From Ilumatobacteraceae bacterium (GTDB taxonomy: Bacteria > Actinomycetota > Acidimicrobiia > Acidimicrobiales > Ilumatobacteraceae): a stretch of DNA of 44,906 nucleotides. Where the stretch lies: positions 1 through 44,906 of the forward strand of contig JALHOG010000024.1 of the NCBI GenBank assembly GCA_022843125.1, read 5' to 3'. The position numbers were made by a program, and so were the translations under genes. The notes under the pieces were generated by a model that was not told the origin of the DNA, did not search any database, and worked only from the letters and a program-made list of their open reading frames with translations. Below, piece by piece: positions 24,289 to 34,118 of the stretch (positions are counted from its first letter, which is position 1; every line of letters begins with the position of its first letter).

Positions 24289-24292
<4 letters not shown>
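23204..24292 (-). CDS. hypE: Hydrogenase maturation protein HypE (carbamoyl dehydratase)
   Basis: A 362-residue PurM-like enzyme that dehydrates the carbamoyl group placed on its C-terminal Cys by HypF, giving the thiocyanate used for the Fe-CN ligands. The conserved [11 protein letters not shown] start, the FSTDSYVV motif, DPTRGGLA and the C-terminal PRIC (the acceptor Cys is the last residue) are all present. GTG 24292 overlaps the hypD stop (GTGA); GTG 24286 is a close alternative. About 30 extra residues precede the conserved start. Its stop overlaps the hypA ATG. Confidence 0.94.
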
Positions 24293-25400
<1,108 letters not shown>

Positions 25401-25404
<4 letters not shown>

Positions 25405-25661
25405 GTCGTGCCTCCGGTGACGCCGAGTTCCTCGTCGAGGATGCCGAGATCACGGAACATCTGCAGCGTCTCGAGTGCCGACGCCTCGTCGACACGGGAG
25501 ATCGCAAAGCCCACGTGCACGATCGCGTACTCCCCCACCTCCATGTCGGGGAGGTAGGCGAGGCAGATGTCCTTGCGGATGCCGTCGAAGTCGATCGTGG
25601 CCATGCGCGTGCCGCGCTCGTCGCGCACGTCGACGATCTTGCCGGGAACTGCCAAGCACAT
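25401..25661 (-). CDS. hypC: Hydrogenase maturation chaperone HypC
   Basis: An 86-residue OB-fold chaperone that carries the Fe(CN)2CO group with HypD to the large subunit. The mature protein needs an N-terminal Cys after Met removal ([10 protein letters not shown]), so ATG 25661 is the true start, not the in-frame GTG nine bases upstream. The beta-barrel motif [18 protein letters not shown] is present. One base separates it from the hypF stop. Confidence 0.94.
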
Positions 25662-25662
25662 G

Positions 25663-27996
25663 TCAGGCACGCCTCTCTGTCGGGTGATCGGAGTTGCTGG
25701 GGTGATCGGTGACGGTTCGATGGGCGGCGACGAACGCCTGGCCGAGCGCCAGCCCGCCGTCGTTCGGCGGGACGAGCCGGTGGGTCAGGACATCGAGCCC
25801 AGCCTGCCGCAACCGGTCGACGCACATCGAGGTGAGCAGAGCGTTCTGGAACACACCACCCGACAGCACCACGTGGTCGAGCCTGCGGCCACCGCACTCG
25901 GCGACGGCGAGCTCGCACACGAGCTCGGCGACCGCGACGTGGAACGTGAACGCGAGGTCGCCGGGCGCGACACCGGCGCGCAGTCCGTCGACGAGGGCGC
26001 GCACCACCGGCGCCGCCTCGATCACACCGTCGGCCGTCCGGAAGCGGACGCCGGTGTCACCGCCCGCGGATCGTGCGGCCGCGAGCTCGAGATCGATCGC
26101 CGCCTGCGCCTCGAAGCTGATCCGGTGCCGCAACCCGAGCAGCGAGGCGACGGCGTCGAACAGCCGACCCATGCTCGTGGTGGGCACGCAGTTGAAGCCG
26201 GTCGCGAGCTGGCGTTCGATCAGGCCGCGCTCGACGCGTTCGAGTTGCTGCACGGGTGGGAGGTCGGCACCCCAGGCGACGCCGGCCGACGCGAGATGAG
26301 CGAGCGCCACCCGGTACGGGTTGCGGATCGCGGCGTCGCCGCCGGGCAGCGGCACCTCGGCGAGATGCCAGGCACGATCGGCGGCGGTGGCGTCGGCGAC
26401 GAGCACCTCGCCGCCCCAGATCGCCCCGTCGGTGCCGTAGCCGGTGCCGTCGAACGCGAACCCGAGCACGGGTGCGTGCGGGTCGAGGCCGTGCTCGGCC
26501 ATCACTGCGGCCACGTGCGCGTGGTGGTGCTGGACCTCGACGATCCGGGCGTCGTCGAACCGCTCGCGGGCCCAGCGCGTGGTGACGTACGCCGGGTGGG
26601 CGTCGACGGCGACCACGTCGGGTTCGACTGCGTACAGCGACCGGAACTGCGCCACCGACGCCTCGAACGCGTCGAGCGTCGCGAGGTTCTCCATGTCGCC
26701 GATGTGCTGGCTGACCCACGCGTGGTCGCGCGAAGCGACGCAGAACGTGTTCTTCAGCTCACCACCGACGGCCAGCACCGAGCGGCTCGCCCCCTCCCAC
26801 GGGATCGGGACCGGCGCGAATCCCCGCGCCCGCCGCACCGGGAGCAGGACGTCGCCGACGAGTCGGACGACCGAGTCGTCGCACGGGACGTGGATCGGCC
26901 GGTCGTGGGTGAGCATCGCGTCGCAGAGCCCGGCCAGCCGGGCCGCTGCGTCGTCGTCGAGGTAGGCGATCGGTTCACCGCCGAGGTTGCCGCTCGTCAT
27001 CACGAGCGGCGGCATCCCGGCGGCGACGAGCAGGTGCTGGATCGGGGTGTGCGGCAGCATCACACCGACCAGCGGGTTGGCGGGCGCCACCAACGGCGAC
27101 AGCGGCGAGTCGGGCCGGGCCCGCAGCAGCACCACCGGCCGGGCCGGCGACAGCAGCTCCATGGCCTCGGCGTCACCGACGACGGCCAGCTCGCGGGCCG
27201 CGGCGAGATCGCGTGCCAGCACGGCGAACGGCTTGTCGGGCCGATGCTTCCGGTCGCGGAGCCGGGTGACCGCTTCGGAGCTGGTGGCGTCGCACGCGAG
27301 GTGGTACCCGCCCAGCCCCTTCACCGCCACCGTCAACCCGGCACGCAGCGCCTCGACCGCACGCCCGATCGCGTCGGCGCGCTCGCTCGGGCGGTCACCG
27401 TTGCCCGGTCGGAACACCAGCGTCGGCCCGCACTCGTGGCATGCGATCGGCTGTGCGTGGTAGCGGCGGTCGAGCGGATCGGCGTACTCGGCCGCGCACG
27501 CGGCGCACATCGGGAAGCTCGCCATGGTGGTGGCCGGCCGGTCGTAAGGCAGGTCGCGGATGATCGTGAACCGCGGCCCACAGTTGGTGCAGGTGATGAA
27601 CGGGTGGCCGAAGCGACGGTCGGCCGGATCGAACAGCTCCGCCAGGCACTCGTCACACACTGCGGTGTCGGGCGGCACGAGCGTCCGCTCCCCCGCGACG
27701 GCCTCGCTCTCCACGATCCGGAAACCGGGTTCGACGGATGCGCTCGCACCCCGGCGGACCACCGACTCGACACGAGCGAGCGGCGGCGCGTCGGCGACGA
27801 GGCGGCGTTCGAGCTCGTCGAGCGCGTCAGGCGCACCTGCGACTTCCACGAAAACGCGAGCCGAGTCGTTGCCGACGAATCCGTCGAGCCCGAGTTCGCG
27901 GGCGAGCCGGTGGACGAACGGCCGGAATCCGACGCCCTGCACGATGCCGGTCACCTCGAACCGTGCGACGACCCGGGCGGCCGGTTCGGCGCTCAC
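25663..27996 (-). CDS. hypF: Carbamoyltransferase HypF
   Basis: A 777-residue multidomain enzyme that uses carbamoyl phosphate and ATP to carbamoylate HypE. Domains in order: acylphosphatase-like ([16 protein letters not shown], residues about 10-95), two zinc fingers ([29 protein letters not shown], about 110-185), YrdC-like domain (about 205-380) and a Kae1/TobZ-like domain with the metal site [16 protein letters not shown] and SGGVFQN near the C-terminus. GTG 27996 overlaps the stop of the NHL gene (GTGA) and sits directly at the acylphosphatase domain, so the longer open frame upstream is excluded. The gene order hypF-C-D-E-A-B matches the order in Nostoc-type cyanobacteria. Confidence 0.95.
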   Translation of the reverse strand: MSAEPAARVVARFEVTGIVQGVGFRPFVHRLARELGLDGFVGNDSARVFVEVAGAPDALDELERRLVADAPPLARVESVVRRGASASVEPGFRIVESEAVAGERTLVPPDTAVCDECLAELFDPADRRFGHPFITCTNCGPRFTIIRDLPYDRPATTMASFPMCAACAAEYADPLDRRYHAQPIACHECGPTLVFRPGNGDRPSERADAIGRAVEALRAGLTVAVKGLGGYHLACDATSSEAVTRLRDRKHRPDKPFAVLARDLAAARELAVVGDAEAMELLSPARPVVLLRARPDSPLSPLVAPANPLVGVMLPHTPIQHLLVAAGMPPLVMTSGNLGGEPIAYLDDDAAARLAGLCDAMLTHDRPIHVPCDDSVVRLVGDVLLPVRRARGFAPVPIPWEGASRSVLAVGGELKNTFCVASRDHAWVSQHIGDMENLATLDAFEASVAQFRSLYAVEPDVVAVDAHPAYVTTRWARERFDDARIVEVQHHHAHVAAVMAEHGLDPHAPVLGFAFDGTGYGTDGAIWGGEVLVADATAADRAWHLAEVPLPGGDAAIRNPYRVALAHLASAGVAWGADLPPVQQLERVERGLIERQLATGFNCVPTTSMGRLFDAVASLLGLRHRISFEAQAAIDLELAAARSAGGDTGVRFRTADGVIEAAPVVRALVDGLRAGVAPGDLAFTFHVAVAELVCELAVAECGGRRLDHVVLSGGVFQNALLTSMCVDRLRQAGLDVLTHRLVPPNDGGLALGQAFVAAHRTVTDHPSNSDHPTERRA

Positions 27997-29213
27997 CCGA
28001 GCTCCCAGATCATCACGCGGTTGTTGCCGGAGTCGGTGACCGCCACCCGGTTGCGGTGCAGCGACAGCCCGTACGGCCAGCAGAACGTGTCGTCGCCGAC
28101 CGCGTCCCACCGGTTCTCGCCGTTCGTCCCGAAGTCGGGTTGGCCGAGTACCCGGTCGGCCGGTACGCCGCTCGCCGCCGGGACCGTGTCCCACACGAGC
28201 ACCCGGTTGTTGGCGGTGTCGGCCACCACCAGCGCGTCGGTCCCGGAGTCGCCGAGCGGCGCGACGTCGAGCGCATACGGGAACCGCAACGACGACGCCG
28301 TCTGGGGCTGGTACGGGAACTCGCCCGCGGTCACGAAGTCGGGTTGGCCGAACACGAGCGACGCCGGGGTGTCACCCTCGGGCGGCGGCTGCCAGCCGAG
28401 CACGCGGTGGTTGCCGGCGTCGGCGACGAACAGGGTCGGGGTGGGAGTGTCGGCGGTCCCGGCGATCGCGTGCGCCCACCGGAAGCTGGCCGGGCCGAGC
28501 TCGCCGCGGTTCTCGTCGCGCGAGGCGGCGTCGGGCTGGCCGAGCACCGTGGTGGGTGGCTGGTCGGGGTCAGGGATGCCGTCCCAGCCGAGCACGCGGC
28601 GGTTGCCGGTGTCGGCCACCCACAGCCGGCCGGCGACCATCGCCACCCCGAACGGCCAGTAGAACCCGGTGGGGCTGCAGCCGGTGCCCCGGTTCTCGTC
28701 GAGCGACACCGCGTCGGGTTGACCGATGATCAGGTCGGGTGCGACATCGCTGGTCTCCGGCACCGTGTCCCACACCAGGAGCCGATGGTTCCACGCGTCG
28801 GCGACGAGCAGGCGGCCGTCGTGGACCAGGACGCCGGTCGGCAGGCGCATCCCGCGCTCGGGCCCGCGTCCGCCCGCCTGCGCGCCCTCCGTCGTGAAGT
28901 CGGGTTGGCCGAGCACCACGTCGGCGTCGGCGTGCGACGCGAGCGACGCCGGGTCGTGCCAGATCAGCACCCGGTGGTTGCCGGTGTCGCACACCACGAG
29001 GCGATCGTCGTCGAGCCACACGCCGCGGGGCGCGTACACCTGTGACGGCGTCGGCTGCGCGTCGGGCAACATCAACCCGCCGAGCGCCGGGGCACCGAGC
29101 CACACCGCCGGGCGGGCACCGCCGGTCAGATCGCCCGAGCCGGACGGACCGGGAGCGCTCCACCCGGTCGAGGTCCGTGCGTGCAATGAGACGACGGCGG
29201 TCTCGCGCACCAT
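27993..29213 (-). CDS. NHL-repeat beta-propeller protein of the Huc hydrogenase operon
   Basis: A 406-residue protein built from repeated NHL-like blades, each with a D(T/A)xNHRVL(I/V)W strand and a following VLGQPDF segment; about six units can be counted (for example CDTGNHRVLIW, ADAWNHRLLVW, ADTGNRRVLGW, ADAGNHRVLGW, ADTANNRVLVW, TDSGNNRVMIW). No signal peptide is seen, so it is cytosolic. Similar NHL proteins occur in group 2a hydrogenase operons of cyanobacteria (alr0693 type) and mycobacteria; a role in small-subunit maturation or as a scaffold has been suggested but not settled. ATG 29213 shares a base with the upstream stop. Confidence 0.88.
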   Translation of the reverse strand: MVRETAVVSLHARTSTGWSAPGPSGSGDLTGGARPAVWLGAPALGGLMLPDAQPTPSQVYAPRGVWLDDDRLVVCDTGNHRVLIWHDPASLASHADADVVLGQPDFTTEGAQAGGRGPERGMRLPTGVLVHDGRLLVADAWNHRLLVWDTVPETSDVAPDLIIGQPDAVSLDENRGTGCSPTGFYWPFGVAMVAGRLWVADTGNRRVLGWDGIPDPDQPPTTVLGQPDAASRDENRGELGPASFRWAHAIAGTADTPTPTLFVADAGNHRVLGWQPPPEGDTPASLVFGQPDFVTAGEFPYQPQTASSLRFPYALDVAPLGDSGTDALVVADTANNRVLVWDTVPAASGVPADRVLGQPDFGTNGENRWDAVGDDTFCWPYGLSLHRNRVAVTDSGNNRVMIWELG

Positions 29214-30112
29214 CAGGAACCGCGCGCTCTGACCCAGACGTGGCCGTCGTCGATGCGGGTGGGGACCTGGCTGAGCTGGGCGTTCGGAGCCGAGATGCAC
29301 TCGCCGCTGGAGGCGTCGAAGCGGAAGCCGTGCCACGGGCACGTGATGACCCCGTCGTCGAGCGAGCCGCCGTCGAGCGACAGCCCCTGGTGCACGCACT
29401 CGTTGCGGAACACGGCGATCCGGCTGTCGATGTTGGTCACGACGAAGCTGTCGACGTGGGCCGGGTCGTCGCTGGTGGCGGGCGCGAGCTCGACGTCGAA
29501 GCGCACCATCGTGCCGGGCGCCACGTCGCCGACGGGGAGGGCCCGCACCCAGCCGGTGTCCGCCGCCCCGGGCTTGCGGCCGATCGCCGAGAGCGGGATG
29601 AACGCCGCGGTGGGCTGGTCCTCCAGCACCTCGATCCGCTCGACCTCGTCGACCATCCGCACGAGTGCCTCCTCGACGCCCTCGCGGAGGGTGACGGCCG
29701 ACATCGAGCAGCCGCTGCAACTGCCGTGGAGGCGCACGAACGCGGTGTCGCCCTCGATCCGGACGAGCTCGACGTCGCCGCCGTGCGACTGGAGGTACGG
29801 CCGCACCGTGGCGAGCGCCCGCTCACCGCGCGTCATCGGGTCGGCGCGCACGATCCCGTGCAGCGCCAGGACGGCGTGCACGTTCGGATCGTCGACCAGC
29901 TCGAACAGCAGCTCCTTGCCGCGGGGGTCGTCGCGGAGGGTCCGCACGATGTGCACGAGCGCCGGCTTGTGGAACGCCTCGATCGCACGTTGCAGCTCGA
30001 GCGCCCGCTCGCGGGCGTCGCCCTCGATCGCGGCCACCTGCTCGGCGGCGCGGTCGACCGCGAGCGCGAGCTCCTCGAACGTGCCGGTGGCGGGCCGCTC
30101 GGCGATGCTCAC
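29213..30112 (-). CDS. NifU-like/Rieske fusion protein (HucE-like)
   Basis: A 299-residue fusion. Residues about 95-165 are a NifU C-terminal (Nfu) domain with the cluster-binding CxxC in HGSCSGCSMSAVTL; about 190-295 are a Rieske [2Fe-2S] domain with CVHQGLSL and CPWHGFRFD (both Cys-His pairs intact). The N-terminal 90 residues are helical. Such fusions sit next to group 2a hydrogenase genes and are proposed either to carry electrons from the hydrogenase or to insert its Fe-S clusters. It overlaps the TPR gene by four bases. The lack of any signal peptide keeps it in the cytoplasm with the hydrogenase. Confidence 0.88.
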   Translation of the reverse strand: MSIAERPATGTFEELALAVDRAAEQVAAIEGDARERALELQRAIEAFHKPALVHIVRTLRDDPRGKELLFELVDDPNVHAVLALHGIVRADPMTRGERALATVRPYLQSHGGDVELVRIEGDTAFVRLHGSCSGCSMSAVTLREGVEEALVRMVDEVERIEVLEDQPTAAFIPLSAIGRKPGAADTGWVRALPVGDVAPGTMVRFDVELAPATSDDPAHVDSFVVTNIDSRIAVFRNECVHQGLSLDGGSLDDGVITCPWHGFRFDASSGECISAPNAQLSQVPTRIDDGHVWVRARGS

Positions 30113-31383
30113 TGTGCGTCCTGCCGCAGGATCGACTCGTGCTTGGCGATCTCGTCGAGCACCGACCGCACCGCCATCACGGCGTCGCGTTCCTCGAACT
30201 CCTCGAAGATCGAGCGCGCCTCGTGCAGCTTGCTCTTCGCATCGTCGAAGAAGCCGAGGTGGGCGAGCGCGTTGCCCTGGTTGGCGAGCACGCGGGCGCG
30301 TCCCTGCGGGTCGGTGTGGCGGTCGCGCACCTCGAGCACCTGCTCGTACAGCTCGACGGCCTCGGCGATGTTCTCGGCCTGATGCTTCGACGGCATGTAC
30401 ACCAGCGCGTTCGCCAGGTTGAGCTGGGTGCTCGACCAGCGGTCGCGGTGGGTCTCGGGCGTGAAGTACGTGAGCGCCTCGCGCATGCTCTGGACCGCGA
30501 CGCCGATCCGGAGCTGGTCGGACGCCTCGTTCATCGGCATCGTGATGTAGGCGAGCCCGAGGTTGGCGTTCGCGATCGCGAACGTCTCGGGCGCGGTCTG
30601 GGCGTTCACGAGCGCGAGCGCCTGGTGGTAGTGGTTGATCGCCTGCTGCATGAGGCGCGGCGCTGCTTCCGACATCTCCTGGAACATCGCACCGGCGGCG
30701 ACGTGCAGCTCGGCACGGTTCACGGCGAGATCGCTGGCGGCGAGGGCGTCGAGCGCGGCCTGGAACGTGACCGCCGCCCGTTTGGCGCCGCCCTCGTCGA
30801 GCTGGGCGTGGGCGAGCTGCCCCATGAGCTGGCCGGCGAGCGCCACCGACACCGGGTGCGCGATCTGGGCACCCGCCTCGAGGTGCTCGACCGCCGCCGC
30901 CGTGTCGCGACGGGCGAGCGCGAGCGTGGCGTGCGCCGCGTGCGCCATCGCCGCGAACTCGCCGTCGGTGGTGGCGGGGTCGGGGGGTGACCCCGCCAGA
31001 CCGAGGGCGAACCCGAGCAAGCCGACGTGGGCGGCGAACGCCGCGTCGCCGAGCGCTGCGGCGTCGGCCACGAGTGCCTCGTGCGCCTCCTCGCTCGGGT
31101 CGAGCACGAGCAGGTTGGCTCGGGTCACCGGATCGTCGCCCGTGAGGAGGGCCACGGCGCCGTCGGCGTCGCCCGCGAGGGCGCGCTCGTAGAAGGCGAG
31201 GCCGGGCGCGAACTCGGTGGGCACGCGGCCCGCCACGAGGACGTTGCGGGCCGCGTCGAGGTCGTCGCCTGCGGGCACGAGCAGGTAGCCGGCCGGCAGG
31301 GGGAACACCCCGACGGGCTGCGGCCGAGCGAGCAGCCCGTTCGTGGCCGAGTTCGTGACCTGGGTGGTGATCACGTCATCCAT
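30109..31383 (-). CDS. TPR-repeat protein of the hydrogenase operon
   Basis: A 424-residue helical protein. From about residue 110 to the C-terminus it contains helix-turn-helix repeats of the tetratricopeptide type (for example AMAHAAHATLALARRDTAAAVEHLEAG, AELHVAAGAMFQEMSE, NLANALVYM, VLANQGNALAHLGFFDDAKSKLHEA). The first 70 residues form a separate, more beta-type part. It corresponds by position to the TPR gene of the extended hyp operon of Nostoc (alr0691 type). A protein-protein adaptor in hydrogenase assembly is inferred. Its start overlaps the previous small gene by eight bases. Confidence 0.83.
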   Translation of the reverse strand: MDDVITTQVTNSATNGLLARPQPVGVFPLPAGYLLVPAGDDLDAARNVLVAGRVPTEFAPGLAFYERALAGDADGAVALLTGDDPVTRANLLVLDPSEEAHEALVADAAALGDAAFAAHVGLLGFALGLAGSPPDPATTDGEFAAMAHAAHATLALARRDTAAAVEHLEAGAQIAHPVSVALAGQLMGQLAHAQLDEGGAKRAAVTFQAALDALAASDLAVNRAELHVAAGAMFQEMSEAAPRLMQQAINHYHQALALVNAQTAPETFAIANANLGLAYITMPMNEASDQLRIGVAVQSMREALTYFTPETHRDRWSSTQLNLANALVYMPSKHQAENIAEAVELYEQVLEVRDRHTDPQGRARVLANQGNALAHLGFFDDAKSKLHEARSIFEEFEERDAVMAVRSVLDEIAKHESILRQDAQ

Positions 31384-31609
31384 TCAGCGGTCCTTCGATC
31401 TCTCGTGCTGCGCCACGCTTGATCCACCCTGCGGCGATCTCGGCGTGGCGTCGGGTGGGATAGTCGTTGATGCGCTTGCGGACGACCTCGTCGGTGAACA
31501 CGACGACGATCTCCACGACCCAGCGGCCGCGCTCCTGCTCGACGTAGGTCTCGACCGCGATGGCGAGGTGCCCGGTACCGGGGGCGCGATCGTCAGCGGA
31601 GGCTGACAC
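31376..31609 (-). CDS. Small conserved hydrogenase-operon protein, unknown function
   Basis: A 77-residue protein with an alternating hydrophobic strand pair (HLAIAVETYVEQERGRWVVEIVVVF) followed by a helical, basic half (RKRINDYPTRRHAEIAAGWIKRGA). No cysteine or metal motif. It overlaps both neighbours (17 and 8 bases), which shows it is translated as part of the operon. Its position between the protease and the TPR gene matches one of the two small genes (asr0689/asr0690 type) in cyanobacterial group 2a clusters. Function unknown; assembly factor inferred. Confidence 0.75.
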   Translation of the reverse strand: MSASADDRAPGTGHLAIAVETYVEQERGRWVVEIVVVFTDEVVRKRINDYPTRRHAEIAAGWIKRGAAREIEGPLNG

Positions 31610-31919
31610 GGAGCGCTCCGTTGGCCGCGTCCCAGATGGCCGTGCGCTCCCCGACCGGCGGCGACTCGGGTGGCAGCGCCTCCCAGATCAGGGCCGACCG
31701 GTCGCCGCGCGGGTTGCGCTGCTTGAGCAGCAGGCCGCCGCCCTCCGGCCCGATCAGCGGCATCAGCCACAGCTCGTCGGCGCGGGGCACCGCCACGAGC
31801 GCGTCCGACGGGAAGAACGTCTGCGCCACCTCGGCGGTGAGGCGCAGCGACCCGTCCGCCGTGAACTCGACGAGCACGGGCTCGGTCGTGCCGGCTTCGG
31901 TCGTGCCGGGTTGGGTCAT
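31593..31919 (-). CDS. Small hydrogenase-operon protein, unknown function
   Basis: A 108-residue protein. After a short Thr-rich leader made of a repeat (GTTEAGTTEP, from a 15-bp DNA repeat at about 31882-31909) it has a compact mixed domain (LVEFTADGSLRLTAEVAQTFFPSDALVAVPRADELWLMPL) and ends with an aromatic segment (ALIWEAL, TAIWDAANGALRVSLR). No cofactor motif. It overlaps the protease gene by four bases and the next small gene by 17. Position again matches a small conserved gene in group 2a clusters. Function is not known. Confidence 0.72.
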   Translation of the reverse strand: MTQPGTTEAGTTEPVLVEFTADGSLRLTAEVAQTFFPSDALVAVPRADELWLMPLIGPEGGGLLLKQRNPRGDRSALIWEALPPESPPVGERTAIWDAANGALRVSLR

Positions 31920-32467
31920 GCCCCATCCTGCCCACCGTCCCGGTCCGTGTCGAGCGTGGCGCGGATCAGCTCACCGACCTGGTGCATCGCCGCCTCGACC
32001 GGCGGTGACAGCGGCGCGCCGTGGACGGTCTGCGCCGCCTCGATCAGGTACACGGTGATGTCGCTCGGGTACTCGTCCTTCAGGAGCCAGCGCCCGAACG
32101 AGAGCGCATGGTCCCACCGGAACTGGTGCATGTGCAGGCCGTCGAGCGATGGCAGGTCCTCCAGCTCCTCGCCCGGCACGCGGTAGATCGTGCCGGGGTC
32201 GGCCCCCGTGGCGGCCGCGTCGACGATGATCACCTGACGGGCGCCGCGCATCTTGAACGCGACGTCCATCCCGGCGGTGCCGCCGTCGACGAGGGTCACG
32301 CCGTCGGGCACGCCCTGCTCCCACAGGTGACGGACGAGGATCGGCCCGACCGCGTCGTCGCCGCGCAGCAGGTTGCCGCAGCCGATCACGACCACCTGGT
32401 CGCGCGGGTGCCCACTGAGCGCGTCGTCGAGCGCGAGACGACGGGCGTCCTCCACGCTCAGCGTCAT
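31916..32467 (-). CDS. Hydrogenase maturation endopeptidase (HupD/HyaD family)
   Basis: A 183-residue nickel-dependent protease of peptidase family M52. The GNLLRGDDAVGP motif, the metal-binding Asp in LVDGGTAGMD and the His in LHMHQFRWDHALS are visible. It removes the C-terminal extension of the large-subunit precursor once nickel is inserted, here expected after His516 of the adjacent large subunit. It lies 13 bases downstream of that gene, as is usual. Confidence 0.9.
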   Translation of the reverse strand: MTLSVEDARRLALDDALSGHPRDQVVVIGCGNLLRGDDAVGPILVRHLWEQGVPDGVTLVDGGTAGMDVAFKMRGARQVIIVDAAATGADPGTIYRVPGEELEDLPSLDGLHMHQFRWDHALSFGRWLLKDEYPSDITVYLIEAAQTVHGAPLSPPVEAAMHQVGELIRATLDTDRDGGQDGA

Positions 32468-32480
32468 GCGACCCGTCTCC

Positions 32481-34088
32481 TCAGACCATCCCGTTGATGA
32501 CGAACTTGGAGAGCTGTTTGCCGGTCTTGCCGTCGTAGGCGTGCACCGTGCACACGAGGCACGAGTCGAAGCTGCGGGCGACGTGGCCGAGCTCGACGGG
32601 GTCGGAGGTGTCGACGATCGGCGAGCCCACCAGCGCCTGCTCGATCGGGCCGAGGACTCCCTCGCCGTCGCGCGGGCCGATGTTCCAGGCGGTGGGGGTG
32701 ACCACCTGGTAGTTCTCGATGCGGCCGTTCTCGATCACGATCCAGTCGGACAGCGATCCGCGCGCCGCCTCGGTGGAGCCGAACCCCTTGCCCGATGCGT
32801 GCTCGACGGGCTTGGTGTAGAAGCTCTCGTGCAGGTCGAGCTGGTCGAGCCATTGGCGCGTCCACTGGAAGTACTTCGGGCCCTCGTGCATGCGGGCGAG
32901 CTGGCGCACCATCACCGACGGGCCGATCTTGCCGAGGATGTCGAGGAACAGCGGGTCGTCGTCCTGGTGGGCGGCGGCGTTGGGCGCGGCGGCGACGATG
33001 CGCCGGGCGAGCGGGCCGACCTCGAGCGGGACGTGACCGGCGCCCTCGACGTCGTACCGGGGCGACTTCGCCCACGAGTACTTGTCCTGCTTGGCGCCGT
33101 CGGCCGGGTCGATCGGAACCGTGCGGCCCTCCCACGGGTGCAGCAGACCGGAGCCCTCGTAGAACGAGTGGGCGGTGTCCTCGGCGACGCGCATGTGGTC
33201 GAACTGCGAGAACTGGCCGTTGGCGTACACACCGGAGCGGTTGATCAGCGCGTCGTTGCGACCGTCGATCGTCGGGTTCTGGTAAAGGTTCGGCTCGAAG
33301 TAGGTGCCCGTGGCGAGGTAGTTGCCGACGCCGGCGCCGTACTTGTCGAGGCCGATGTCCATGCAGTACCGGATGAAGAAACCGCAGTCGGAGTTGTACT
33401 GCGACTCGTTCTCGTCGACCCATGCGAGCACGTCTTCCCACGTGCGGTTCTCGAGCCAGCGCTCGACGGTGCAGCCGAGCCACTGCTGCTCCATCCACGC
33501 GTGCTTCCAGTTCTCGAGGATCGCGATCGAGCGGGTGACCTCGGCGAGCGTGGGGGCGCACATCACGCCGCCGGGCACCATGAAGCTCGAGTGCGGCCAC
33601 TGACCGCCGAACATCGCGTACACCTCGACGGGCTTCTGCGACAGCACGACGCCCTTCTGGTAGCTCTCACCCACGTACGGGGCGAAGCGGCGAACGGCCT
33701 CCTCGTACATCGACGACTTCGCGTAGTTCTTGTTCGTGAGGTCGATCGCGAACAGCGCGTAGAAGTAGCGCGGGATCGACTGCAGCGTCTCGCACGCCTG
33801 GGCGATGTTGCGGATCAGCGTGGCGTTGGGCGGGAGGTGGGTCTTCCACGCCGTGTCGAGCGCATACGCCGACTTGTACAGGTGGCTGCCGCCGCAGATG
33901 CCGCAGATGCGCGGCGTGACGATCAGGCCGGCCTGCGGGTCCTTGCCCTTCAGGATCATCTCGAACCCGCGGAACATGCCGGCCGTGGTCCAGGCCGACG
34001 ACACGACGCCGTCGTCGATGGTGACGCGTACGTCGAGGTCACCCTCGACTCGGCCGAGCGGGCTGACGTGCAGATCGATGGTGCTCAT
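32481..34088 (-). CDS. hucL: [NiFe] hydrogenase large subunit, group 2a (Huc type)
   Basis: A 535-residue catalytic subunit that binds the NiFe(CN)2CO centre. The N-terminal ligand motif is RICGICGGSH and the C-terminal one is SFDSCLVCTVH, where Ser replaces the Pro of the usual DPCxxC; the same DSC variant occurs in group 2a enzymes. After His516 there are 19 residues (starting AYDGKTG) that the adjacent protease should remove. LGRVEGDLDV, FGGQWPHSSFMVPGGVMCAPT and ELGHVARSFDS are typical of group 2a. GAAGGAAGA precedes the ATG. The role is oxidation of H2, at atmospheric concentration in the mycobacterial homologue; that ability here is inference. Confidence 0.95.
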   Translation of the reverse strand: MSTIDLHVSPLGRVEGDLDVRVTIDDGVVSSAWTTAGMFRGFEMILKGKDPQAGLIVTPRICGICGGSHLYKSAYALDTAWKTHLPPNATLIRNIAQACETLQSIPRYFYALFAIDLTNKNYAKSSMYEEAVRRFAPYVGESYQKGVVLSQKPVEVYAMFGGQWPHSSFMVPGGVMCAPTLAEVTRSIAILENWKHAWMEQQWLGCTVERWLENRTWEDVLAWVDENESQYNSDCGFFIRYCMDIGLDKYGAGVGNYLATGTYFEPNLYQNPTIDGRNDALINRSGVYANGQFSQFDHMRVAEDTAHSFYEGSGLLHPWEGRTVPIDPADGAKQDKYSWAKSPRYDVEGAGHVPLEVGPLARRIVAAAPNAAAHQDDDPLFLDILGKIGPSVMVRQLARMHEGPKYFQWTRQWLDQLDLHESFYTKPVEHASGKGFGSTEAARGSLSDWIVIENGRIENYQVVTPTAWNIGPRDGEGVLGPIEQALVGSPIVDTSDPVELGHVARSFDSCLVCTVHAYDGKTGKQLSKFVINGMV

Positions 34089-34118
34089 GGGTGGGTCTTC
34101 CTTCTCGCGCGTACGGGC

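Noticed and set aside
25567..28662. Open frame of 1031 codons on the + strand opposite hypF and the NHL gene
   Set aside because: It is antisense to genes with clear motifs and has Arg/His/Gly-rich low-complexity translation. GC-rich third positions remove stops from the opposite strand.
29213..29720. Upstream extension of the NHL-repeat frame
   Set aside because: It lies opposite in phase to the Rieske domain of the fusion gene and has no blade motif; ATG 29213 overlaps the upstream stop as elsewhere in the operon.
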